From Sphingobium terrigena (GTDB lineage: Bacteria; Pseudomonadota; Alphaproteobacteria; Sphingomonadales; Sphingomonadaceae): 64,000 nt of DNA. The notes below the pieces were generated by a model, which was not told the DNA's origin, ran no database searches, and saw only the letters and a list, made by a program, of their open reading frames with translations. Below are positions 51,098-59,070 of the stretch, piece by piece (position 1 is the first letter of the stretch; every line of letters begins with the position of its first letter). The stretch lies in assembly GCF_003591655.1 (NCBI RefSeq), contig NZ_QVRA01000005.1:62001-126000 (forward strand), written 5' to 3'. The translations under genes and the position numbers were made by a program.

Positions 51098-53659
51098 CTA
51101 GCGGTTCCGATCGACCAGTGGCGTCATCGCCTGCGCCAGGGTCGCGCCCGAATAGGGCTTCTTGACCAAGGTGACCCCGGCAAAGCGATCCGGCAGTTCC
51201 AGCCCGTCGCCATAGCCGGTTGCAAACAGGAAGGGGATGCCGCGTTCGGCCAGCAGGTCCGCCACCGGCATACTGGTTTCAGCGCCCAGGTTGAAATCCA
51301 GGACCGCAAGATCAATGGGCTGCTGCTCGATCGCCTCACGCGCCCGCGCCACGCTGGCGGCGGTGGTCACGTCGGCGCCCAGATCGCGCAGCGCATCCTC
51401 GCCATCCATGGCGATGATCATATTATCCTCGACCAGCAGGACATGGCGCCCCTTGAGGAGTTCGGGCGTCGCGGCGATGACAGGCAGCGGACGTTCCGTG
51501 CCGACGACATCGGGCAGCACCGACACGACATGGACGGAGGGGATGCAGAAATGTGCCTCTATTCCGGCCAGTCTGTAATGAATTTCGGCATGGCCATCCA
51601 GATCATAGGGGATGGAGCGCTCTATCACGGTCGATCCAAAGCCGCGCCGCGTCGGGGCGACGACGGCCGGGCCGCCGCTTTCGGTCCAGTCGATCAGCAG
51701 GCTGCCATCCTGATCCACATGCCAATCGATCGCGACTGTGCCATTGTCCGACAGCGCGCCATATTTGGCGGCGTTGGTCAGCATTTCGTGGATCACCAGC
51801 GCCATGACGGTAAAGCAACCCGGCGTCAGCAGCACATTGGGACCGGACAGGCGCACCCGGTCGCGCCGCTCGCCCAGATAGGCGCCCGCCTCCACCTCGA
51901 TCAGGTCATAGAGGCGCGCGGGACTCCAGCGGTCAGCGGTGATCTGGTCATGGGCGCGGGCCAGCGCATGGATGCGGCTTTCCAGCGTGCCGATGAAATC
52001 CTCCACCGACACGGCGCTGCTGCGCGTCTGGGACAGGAGGCCACGGATCAGCGCCAATATGTTGCGCACCCGGTGGTTGAGTTCGGCGATCAGCAATTCC
52101 TGCTTCTCATGCGCGCGTTGCCGTTCCGCGTCCGCCGAATCGGACAGGCGCAGCACCACTTCCAGCAAGGCGGTGCGCAGTGCTTCGGCGACACGCAACT
52201 GGGCGGGCGCGAACGGCAGTGCCGTCCCCTTCACCAGTTCCGACCATTCCTCGAAACTTTTGCGCGGGGTCAGGCGCGGGCCGTTGGGACCATATTCGAT
52301 ATGCTTGTCCTGATTGCCCGCCCAGCGCACCGCGCGCAGCTGTTCGGCGCGGAACAGCACGACATAATCGCGCGGGCGGCGCGACAGGGGAATGGCGAGC
52401 AGCCCGGCGGCGCGGTCGGCATAGGCAGCCGCTTCGGGCAGGACGCGGCTGAGCGTATCGGTGGTATAGACCTGGCTGGCGGCAACGCGGTTGAGCATCG
52501 AGACGATACTGGCAAAGGCCGCCTTGTCCGGGGTCAGCCCTGAAAAGCTGATCTGCCCGTCAATATAGACGCCCACGCCATCGGCGGGGATCGTGTCGAA
52601 GATGATGTCGCCCAGCCAGCGGGCATTGGACAGCAGGTCATGGTCCTGCGCCACTGCCGACATCAACCGGTCGGCCACCTGCCGCGCCTTGCCTTCATAG
52701 GCGGCGGTTTCGGCGCGCTCGCGGCTTTCCAGCATCATCGAGAAGATCTGGCCGAACAGTTCAGCGGCGCTGCGCTGGGCAAAGGTCGGCAGGCGCGGGG
52801 CATAATGGTGGCAGGCGAACAGCCCCCACAGCCGCCCTTCAACAATGATCGAGATGGAGAGCGACGCCCCCACCCCCATGTTGCGGAGATATTCGATATG
52901 GATCGGCGAGACGGCGCGGGTCAGGCACAGCGACATGTCCAGTGCCGCGCCGGTCGGGTCAAGCGTCGGGACCACAGGCACCGGCACCGCCTGCACATCG
53001 GCAATGACGCGAAAGATGTTGCGCAGATAGAGCGCGCGCGCCTGCACCGGAATGTCGGACGCGGGATAGTGGAGGCCAAAAAAGCTGTCGATGCCGGGCC
53101 GCAGCGCTTCGGCCACCACCTCGCCATCGCCGCCGTCGGCAAAGCGATAGACCATCACCCGATCAAAGCCGGTCAGCGCCCGCACCTGCCGCGCGCCATC
53201 GCGCAAGAAGGCGGTCATGCCATCGGCCTGCGCCAGCCGGGCGACCATCGCGCGGACGGTGCTGCTGGCCTCCATCTCGTCCGCGCTGGCGGGTTCAGCC
53301 TCTATCACCACCAGTTGGCCGGAAAAATGGACGGCAACGTCGAACGGCGCGCCGCCCGGCATCAGCGGCAGGGAGAAGATGCGCTCAACCGAATCGGGGC
53401 CACGCAGCAGGGTGATGCGGTTGCGCAGCGTATGGATGGCTTCGCCATCCAGCAGGGCGCTCACCGGCTTGCCCAGCATGTCGTCAGGCGACAGGCCGAT
53501 GAACGCGGCGCTGTTGGCGGATACGCGCGACACCAGCCAGTCGGCGGTCAGCGCGATCAGGAAACCGAATGGCTGGACCGTACCCAGCACATGGATCGGC
53601 TCGCGATCGCAATTGGTTAGGTTGACGGCGAAATCCGCGCCAGTGCCGCCGTCAGCCAT
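51098..53659 (-). CDS. bphP: Bacteriophytochrome hybrid histidine kinase (PAS-GAF-PHY-HWE-REC)
   Basis: Red/far-red light sensor. The 853 residues start at the ATG at 53659, overlapping the heme oxygenase gene by 8 nt. C17 (in NLTNCDREPIH) is the expected biliverdin attachment site. PAS (about 20-120) and GAF with YPASDIPVQAR follow, then PHY (about 310-490). The kinase is of the HWE/HisKA_2 type with H529 in ELNHRVRN and an N-box in HEMLTNAAKYG. A C-terminal receiver has D788 in LAVLDFNLG. The internal receiver suggests that it feeds a phosphorelay. No separate response regulator is adjacent. Confidence 0.93.
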   Translation of the reverse strand: MADGGTGADFAVNLTNCDREPIHVLGTVQPFGFLIALTADWLVSRVSANSAAFIGLSPDDMLGKPVSALLDGEAIHTLRNRITLLRGPDSVERIFSLPLMPGGAPFDVAVHFSGQLVVIEAEPASADEMEASSTVRAMVARLAQADGMTAFLRDGARQVRALTGFDRVMVYRFADGGDGEVVAEALRPGIDSFFGLHYPASDIPVQARALYLRNIFRVIADVQAVPVPVVPTLDPTGAALDMSLCLTRAVSPIHIEYLRNMGVGASLSISIIVEGRLWGLFACHHYAPRLPTFAQRSAAELFGQIFSMMLESRERAETAAYEGKARQVADRLMSAVAQDHDLLSNARWLGDIIFDTIPADGVGVYIDGQISFSGLTPDKAAFASIVSMLNRVAASQVYTTDTLSRVLPEAAAYADRAAGLLAIPLSRRPRDYVVLFRAEQLRAVRWAGNQDKHIEYGPNGPRLTPRKSFEEWSELVKGTALPFAPAQLRVAEALRTALLEVVLRLSDSADAERQRAHEKQELLIAELNHRVRNILALIRGLLSQTRSSAVSVEDFIGTLESRIHALARAHDQITADRWSPARLYDLIEVEAGAYLGERRDRVRLSGPNVLLTPGCFTVMALVIHEMLTNAAKYGALSDNGTVAIDWHVDQDGSLLIDWTESGGPAVVAPTRRGFGSTVIERSIPYDLDGHAEIHYRLAGIEAHFCIPSVHVVSVLPDVVGTERPLPVIAATPELLKGRHVLLVEDNMIIAMDGEDALRDLGADVTTAASVARAREAIEQQPIDLAVLDFNLGAETSMPVADLLAERGIPFLFATGYGDGLELPDRFAGVTLVKKPYSGATLAQAMTPLVDRNR

Positions 53660-54191
53660 GAGCGACGACCGGTTCGGGCCGGGCGGCTGCGGCAAAAAGG
53701 GCGAAGGCGGCCTGCGCGCCCTGCACGGCGTCATCCAGCCAGCCTTCGCCCCCGTCAGCGGCAGCCTGATCAAGTGCCTGCTGAAAGGCGACCCAGCCGC
53801 CCTTGCCATGGACCGCCGACAGATAGGCGCGGGGCAGGCCCGGCGCGACCTGACGCGCCAGCATCGCGCCGCCCAGACGCGATCCTTCCAGCGCGTATAA
53901 CAGCCCCCAGCGATAGCCATCCCGGTCGGGATCAGCGAGAAACAGAGGCGCAGGCATGGCCATATCCATCGCCGCCAGATCCGCCGCGATCAGCGACAGG
54001 CGTGGCGATGCGGGGCGCGCAACCGATTCGAGCGCGCCCAGCGCGCGGGCATGGGCGGTCAGGAAGGCAGCATAATGGCTTTGCGAATCAAGTTGATAGC
54101 CTGAAAACAGCGTGTCGACACGGTGATGGCTGTCGCTCGTCGCTTCGCGCAGAGCCTGGCGGACGCCGCTGACATTGGGAGATTTCTTCAC
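53652..54191 (-). CDS. bphO: Biliverdin-producing heme oxygenase
   Basis: Opens heme to biliverdin, the chromophore of the phytochrome encoded right after it. The 179 residues show the family's helical pattern with the proximal His region (DSHHRVDTLF) and GLLYALEGSRLGGAML, a hallmark of BphO-type enzymes. It overlaps bphP by 8 nt, so the two are co-translated. Confidence 0.92.
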   Translation of the reverse strand: MKKSPNVSGVRQALREATSDSHHRVDTLFSGYQLDSQSHYAAFLTAHARALGALESVARPASPRLSLIAADLAAMDMAMPAPLFLADPDRDGYRWGLLYALEGSRLGGAMLARQVAPGLPRAYLSAVHGKGGWVAFQQALDQAAADGGEGWLDDAVQGAQAAFALFAAAARPEPVVAHG

Positions 54192-54434
54192 TCGGCAGTC
54201 CTATAGAGGTGGCAGGCACCCTGCACTGATCTGGATCAGCTTTTGACCCGGTTCCGGCCATTTTTAACGGACGGAACGATACGAACACGGAACAACGCGC
54301 AAAGCCGAAATTGGGTTCATTACGCCCGGCGATTCTTTCGATAAGCTGACGGACAGGTTCAGAATTGCGACATGGCGCGCCATCTAGAAGGGCGGCATGA
54401 GGGGACAGAAGGTTCCCGCAAACAGAAAGTCACG

Positions 54435-55343
54435 ATGATGTTCAGGAAGATGATGCTGACGGGACTGATGGCTGCAACGCTGTTGAGCGGTGTCGCGCCG
54501 GCCTATGCCCAGAGCAATGAGAATGGCCGTGGCAATCGCGGCGACCGTGCAGAACGCGGCGGGGCAGACCGTGGCGGAGCAGACCGCCAATCCTATCAGT
54601 GGCGCGGTAACGGACAGCGGCCGATGGGCGGTGACGGGCAGCAGGCGCAACGCTGGCAACAGCGGCAGGAGCGCCCAGTAGCGCAGGCTCCGGTGCAGCA
54701 AGCCCCCGTCCAGCAACCGCGTGCCAATCGTCCGTGGCGCAACCCCGGCAATCCTGCGGTCGTGCCAGCACCGGCGCGGCAGGATGCGCGGCAGGACAGG
54801 CGGGATGATCGCCGCAATGACCGGCAGGACTATCGCCAGGACCAGCGCGCCGATCGGCAGGACTGGCGCAATGATCGCCGCGACGGTCGGCAGGATTATC
54901 GTCAGGACAGACGTGACGACCGCCGCGATGATCGTCGTGACGACCGGCGCTGGAACGATAATCGCGGCTCGGCAGGCAACTGGAATAATGGCCGGCGCTA
55001 TGACGACCGCACCCGCTGGAGCAACCAGCAGCGCTGGAATAATGGCTGGCGGCAGGACCGGCGCTATGACTGGAACAGCTATCGCAACCGCTATGGCAAC
55101 CAGTATCGCATGGGGCGCTACAACGCGCCACGCGGCTGGGACTATGGCTATCGCCGTTTCTCCGTGGGCATCGTGCTGAGCAGCCTGCTCTATTCCAACA
55201 GCTATTGGCTGAACGACCCCTATTCCTATCGCCTGCCGCCCGCGTACGGCACGCTGCGCTGGGTGCGCTATTATGACGACGCCATGCTGGTGGACATTCG
55301 CGACGGCTATGTCGTCGATGTGATCCATGATTTTTTCTGGTAA
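54435..55343 (+). CDS. RcnB family periplasmic protein with Arg/Asp-rich repeats
   Basis: A 302-residue exported protein. The signal peptide ends GVAPAYAQ. A long low-complexity region (about 25-200) has many DRRDDRR, RQDYRQD and related repeats with W and N. The C-terminal RcnB domain reads NDPYSYRLPPAYGTLRWVRYYDDAMLVD and ends HDFFW. RcnB in E. coli modulates nickel/cobalt efflux, but these long sphingomonad variants have no proven role. The ATG at 54435 fits the signal peptide. A related shorter protein is at 56277. Confidence 0.87.
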   Translation: MMFRKMMLTGLMAATLLSGVAPAYAQSNENGRGNRGDRAERGGADRGGADRQSYQWRGNGQRPMGGDGQQAQRWQQRQERPVAQAPVQQAPVQQPRANRPWRNPGNPAVVPAPARQDARQDRRDDRRNDRQDYRQDQRADRQDWRNDRRDGRQDYRQDRRDDRRDDRRDDRRWNDNRGSAGNWNNGRRYDDRTRWSNQQRWNNGWRQDRRYDWNSYRNRYGNQYRMGRYNAPRGWDYGYRRFSVGIVLSSLLYSNSYWLNDPYSYRLPPAYGTLRWVRYYDDAMLVDIRDGYVVDVIHDFFW

Positions 55344-55375
55344 CACGCCTCCCTGAAGTGGCCTTCAGGAATACT

Positions 55376-55407
55376 GACCCCGGTGCGGCAACACACCGGG
55401 GTCTTTT
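55376..55407 (+). terminator. Terminator after the first RcnB-like gene
   Basis: GACCCCGGTG at 55376-55385 pairs perfectly with CACCGGGGTC at 55394-55403, then TTTT. It lies about 30 nt after the RcnB-like stop; a smaller CTGAAG/CTTCAG hairpin precedes it. Confidence 0.88.
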
Positions 55408-55439
55408 CATGCGACCTGACGCTGTGGCAGGAGGGAGGC

Positions 55440-56123
55440 ATGACAGAGTTAGACGATGATGGCGGCATCGCTTCGCCCACCCGCGCGGCGATCGGCGCGC
55501 AGGTGCAGGCGCGGCTGGAGCGCAACCCGATGGTCAGCCGGATCGACGCGCCTGACCTTGCCATATATGGGCGGCAGGACTTCCTCAGCCCCGAAGAATG
55601 CGCCGATCTGCGCGCGATCATCGACGCGGGCGCGCAGCCTTCGACCTTGTTTTCCGGCAGCGCCAATGCGGACTATCGCACCAGCCATAGCTGCAATCTC
55701 GATCCGTTCGATCCGCTGGTCAAGGCCGTGAGCGACCGCATCTGCGCGCTGACGGGCCTGCCCGCCGACCATGGCGAAACATTGCAGGGCCAGCGCTATA
55801 CCAGCGGCCAGGAATATCGGCTGCATTGCGATTATTTCCCCGTCACCGCCGACTATTGGCCCGCCATGCGCGTCACTGGCGGGCAGCGCAGCTGGACGAC
55901 GATGATCTATCTCTCCCCAGTCGAGGCCGGGGGCGAAACCCATTTCCCCCAGTGTCAATTCATGGTGCCGCCGGTCGAGGGAATGATTCTGATCTGGAAC
56001 AATATGACCGAGGAAGGCGCGCCCAACCGGTTCAGCCTGCACGCCGCCCGGCCGGTCGAACAGGGCACCAAATATGTCGTCACAAAATGGTTTCGCGAAC
56101 GGCCATGGACGCCCAGAACTTAG
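55440..56123 (+). CDS. Prolyl 4-hydroxylase-like 2OG-Fe(II) oxygenase
   Basis: A 227-residue P4H alpha-subunit type dioxygenase. The iron ligands are in LHCDYF (His and Asp) and FSLHAARPV (His), and the 2-oxoglutarate-binding lysine is probably in KYVVTKWF. GGAGGGAGG precedes the ATG at 55440. Bacterial members hydroxylate proline in proteins or act on unknown targets. It lies between two RcnB-like genes, separated from the first by a terminator, so it has its own promoter or relies on read-through. Confidence 0.88.
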   Translation: MTELDDDGGIASPTRAAIGAQVQARLERNPMVSRIDAPDLAIYGRQDFLSPEECADLRAIIDAGAQPSTLFSGSANADYRTSHSCNLDPFDPLVKAVSDRICALTGLPADHGETLQGQRYTSGQEYRLHCDYFPVTADYWPAMRVTGGQRSWTTMIYLSPVEAGGETHFPQCQFMVPPVEGMILIWNNMTEEGAPNRFSLHAARPVEQGTKYVVTKWFRERPWTPRT

Positions 56124-56276
56124 AACATCGATACACTTTGCGACATAAATGACTGAAAACTGACAGCTTCATTCGCCGACCGTTCAGGCGCGCTGCCCCA
56201 TATCTCCTTGTGTTGGCGACAGGGAACCCGGTCCAGCCGGACAGGGTTCAGCCGCCAGAGGAAATGGAGATATGCT

Positions 56277-56747
56277 ATGCGTAAACTGATCATCCTGGGC
56301 CTGCTGGCTGCAACGGTGGCGCCCAGTGTCGCGTCCGCCCAATCCTATGGCGAAGCGCGCCGCAGCGAACGCAACCTGCGGGAGGAGCAGCGCGATCTGC
56401 GTCAGGCACAGCGCTATGGCGATCGCCGGGATGTACGCGAGGAACGGCGCGATGTCCGCGATGCCCGTCAGGAGGCCCGCGAGGACTGGCGCGACTATCG
56501 CCGCAATCACCGCGACGTCTATCGCGGCGGCAACTGGCGCGCGCCGTTCCGCTACAATCAGTGGAATGTCGGGGTTCGACTGCGCCCGGCCTATTATAAT
56601 TCGCGCTATTATATCGCCGATCCCTATCGCTATCGCCTGCCCCGTCCGGGCGTGAACCAGCGTTGGGTACGTCATTACAATGATGTGATGCTGGTGAATG
56701 TCCGCAACGGGCGCGTGGTCCAGGTGCATCGCGGTTTCTTCTGGTAA
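56277..56747 (+). CDS. RcnB family periplasmic protein
   Basis: A 156-residue exported protein: signal peptide (about 1-22), an Arg/Asp/Glu-rich coiled region (RRDVREERRDVRDARQE and similar, about 25-80) and an RcnB domain ending QVHRGFFW. It is a shorter relative of the protein at 54435 and shares the final FFW. GGAG is 7 nt from the ATG at 56277. Confidence 0.87.
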   Translation: MRKLIILGLLAATVAPSVASAQSYGEARRSERNLREEQRDLRQAQRYGDRRDVREERRDVRDARQEAREDWRDYRRNHRDVYRGGNWRAPFRYNQWNVGVRLRPAYYNSRYYIADPYRYRLPRPGVNQRWVRHYNDVMLVNVRNGRVVQVHRGFFW

Positions 56748-56766
56748 GCCGCCGGCCTCAATAGAT

Positions 56767-56803
56767 AAACGGCCCCGGACAGCAATGTCCGGGGCCGTTT
56801 TTG
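56767..56803 (+). terminator. Terminator after the second RcnB-like gene
   Basis: AACGGCCCCGGACA pairs with TGTCCGGGGCCGTT (14 bp) around GCAA, followed by T residues. It lies about 20 nt after the stop. Confidence 0.92.
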
Positions 56804-56957
56804 TGGACGTTCCCCCCAACTTGGCCGCGCCGCCCGTTGCCGGGCAAGCGCGGCCGATGGCACGCAGGACGCACCATCAGTCCGAAAGGGGGGTGGACCG
56901 TTGCGCATAACGCGCGTCCGCCTGAAAAGTTCCCGTTTCCCGCTAAAATCCGTCGAT

Positions 56958-58538
56958 TCAGGCGGCCAATGCCCGCGCAATGAGCTTGCGGCTATTATCA
57001 ATGCCATAGAGGGCGATGAAGCTGCCCATGCGCGGTCCCTGGTCCGCCCCCAGCAGCGTCTGGTAGAGCGCCTTGAACCAGTCCCGCAGCTCGGCAAAGC
57101 CGAACGCCTCATCCTTGCCGATGGCATAGACGATATTCTGGATATCTTCCGCCGTGGCGTCCGCCGGTAGCGCAGCCAGCTCCGCGTCGAGCCTACGCAA
57201 GGCTGTGGCCTCATTGGCGTCGGGCGCTCGGCGCTGGAGGGTGGGGGCCACGAAATCGCGGTGATAGGCCAAGGCATGGCCGATCAGCGCGTCCAGTTCG
57301 GGATAGGTGTCCGGCGACGCATCAGCGACATAGTTGGTGAGATAGCCCCACACCTGATCCCGGCTGGCGTCGCCCATCACGCCGACCAGATTGAGCAGCA
57401 GCCCGAAGGTTACCGGCAACCGGCCTTCGGGCAGCTTGCCGTCATGGACGTGATGGACCGGATTGCCGAGCTGCTGTTCGATCGGCTGGTTGGGATAGTT
57501 ACCGCGGAACTGCCAATATTCGTCCACCGCGCGCGGGATGACGCCCATATGCAGTTGCTTGGCCTTTTTGGGTTCGCGATAGGCGTAGAAGGACAGGCTT
57601 TCCTGCGGACCATAGGTCAGCCATTGTTCAAGGCTGAGGCCATTGCCCTTGGACTTGGAGATTTTCTCGCCCTTTTCATCGAGGAACATCTCGTAATTAA
57701 AGCCTTCGGGTGGGCGGGCGCCCAGCGCGCGGCAGATTTTCGACGACTGGGTCACAGAATCGATCAGATCCTTGCCCGCCATCTCATAATCGACGCCCAG
57801 CGCGACCCAGCGCATCGCCCAGTCGACCTTCCATTGCAGCTTGGCCCCGCCGGACAGGATCGATTGCTCGATCATCTCGCCCTCATCCTCGAAGCGGATC
57901 AGGCCCGCCTCGGCATCGATCACCTCGACCGGCACCTGCAGCACGATGCCGCTCTTGGGGCTGATCGGCAGGACGGGCGAATAGGTCGCCTGCCGTTCCT
58001 TGCGCAGGGTCGGCAGCATGATGTCGAGGATCGCCTGATTGCACCGCAGCACCTGTCGCAGCGCATCGTCGAATGCGCCCGCCTGATAGCGTTCGGTCGC
58101 CGACACGAACTCGTAGTCGAAACCGAAACGGTCGAGAAATTCGCGCAGCATCGCATTATTATGGTGCGCGAAACTTTCAAACTTGCCGAACGGGTCGGGC
58201 ACCTGGGTCAGCGGCTTGCCCAGATGCTCCGTCAGCATCGCCTGATTGGGGACATTGTCGGGCACCTTGCGCAGCCCGTCCATATCGTCGCTGAACGCCA
58301 CCAGCCGCGTGGGAATATCCGACAGCGCATGATAGGCGTTGCGCACCATCGTCGTGCGCAACACTTCGTTGAATGTGCCGATATGCGGCAGGCCTGAGGG
58401 ACCATAGCCAGTCTCGAACAGGATATGGCCCTTGTCCGGCGCGCCATTGGGATAGCGCTTGAGCAGCTTGCGCGCTTCTTCATAGGGCCAGGCCTTGGCC
58501 GCCAGTGCGGCGGTACGGATCATGTCGGTCGCGGTCAT
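56958..58538 (-). CDS. lysS: Lysyl-tRNA synthetase, class I
   Basis: Charges tRNA-Lys using a class I fold, as in archaea and most Alphaproteobacteria, not the usual class II. The 526 residues have the HIGH-like PHIG in SGLPHIGTFNEVLR and KISKS for KMSKS, with the all-helical C-terminal domain after about 350. The ATG at 58538 is the natural start. No class II lysS is seen in the window. Confidence 0.96.
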   Translation of the reverse strand: MTATDMIRTAALAAKAWPYEEARKLLKRYPNGAPDKGHILFETGYGPSGLPHIGTFNEVLRTTMVRNAYHALSDIPTRLVAFSDDMDGLRKVPDNVPNQAMLTEHLGKPLTQVPDPFGKFESFAHHNNAMLREFLDRFGFDYEFVSATERYQAGAFDDALRQVLRCNQAILDIMLPTLRKERQATYSPVLPISPKSGIVLQVPVEVIDAEAGLIRFEDEGEMIEQSILSGGAKLQWKVDWAMRWVALGVDYEMAGKDLIDSVTQSSKICRALGARPPEGFNYEMFLDEKGEKISKSKGNGLSLEQWLTYGPQESLSFYAYREPKKAKQLHMGVIPRAVDEYWQFRGNYPNQPIEQQLGNPVHHVHDGKLPEGRLPVTFGLLLNLVGVMGDASRDQVWGYLTNYVADASPDTYPELDALIGHALAYHRDFVAPTLQRRAPDANEATALRRLDAELAALPADATAEDIQNIVYAIGKDEAFGFAELRDWFKALYQTLLGADQGPRMGSFIALYGIDNSRKLIARALAA

Positions 58539-58666
58539 GGCTACGCCCCCTAGCCCCGGACAGGCCGAAAAGAAACGTCCTTTGGTGGCAAAACTGCGTT
58601 AAGAATCGTTCGCACGTTAGGGTTTCATTAACCCTGGCCGTCGATAATCAGGTTTCTGGAGGCATC

Positions 58667-59029
58667 ATGCAAAGCTTGCGCACCCGCGAACGCATCGTGG
58701 TCGAGATCGCTATTGTCGTCACGACCGTACTCGACAGCCTGGAAGGCACGATCGTCGACCTGAGCGAGGGTGGCGCGCAGGTGGTCGGCTGCACCCTGCC
58801 GGCCGGATCGTCGTGCCAGATCGACATGGACGGCCATATCACCTTTGGCACGGTCCGCTGGTCCGAAGAGGATCGCATGGGCATCCGTTTCCCCTATGAG
58901 CTGAACGAAGGCCCGCTTTACGAGCAGCTGGAGCTGGCTCGTGCAGCGCATTATACACCTGTCGCCTTCCAGCCACGCGCCCGCGCAATGGCCGCGGGCG
59001 GTGGTGGTTTTGGCCGCAGGACAAGCTGA
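58667..59029 (+). CDS. PilZ domain protein
   Basis: A 120-residue single PilZ domain: an RxxxR motif (RTRER, near residue 5) and VDLSEGGAQV (DxSxxG) are present, so c-di-GMP binding is likely. The glycine-rich tail is short and disordered. GGAGG is 6 nt before the ATG at 58667. Divergent from lysS. Confidence 0.87.
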   Translation: MQSLRTRERIVVEIAIVVTTVLDSLEGTIVDLSEGGAQVVGCTLPAGSSCQIDMDGHITFGTVRWSEEDRMGIRFPYELNEGPLYEQLELARAAHYTPVAFQPRARAMAAGGGGFGRRTS

Positions 59030-59070
59030 AACAGGTTTTCCTTTTGTTCCCGCTCGCTTAAACGGGGCGG

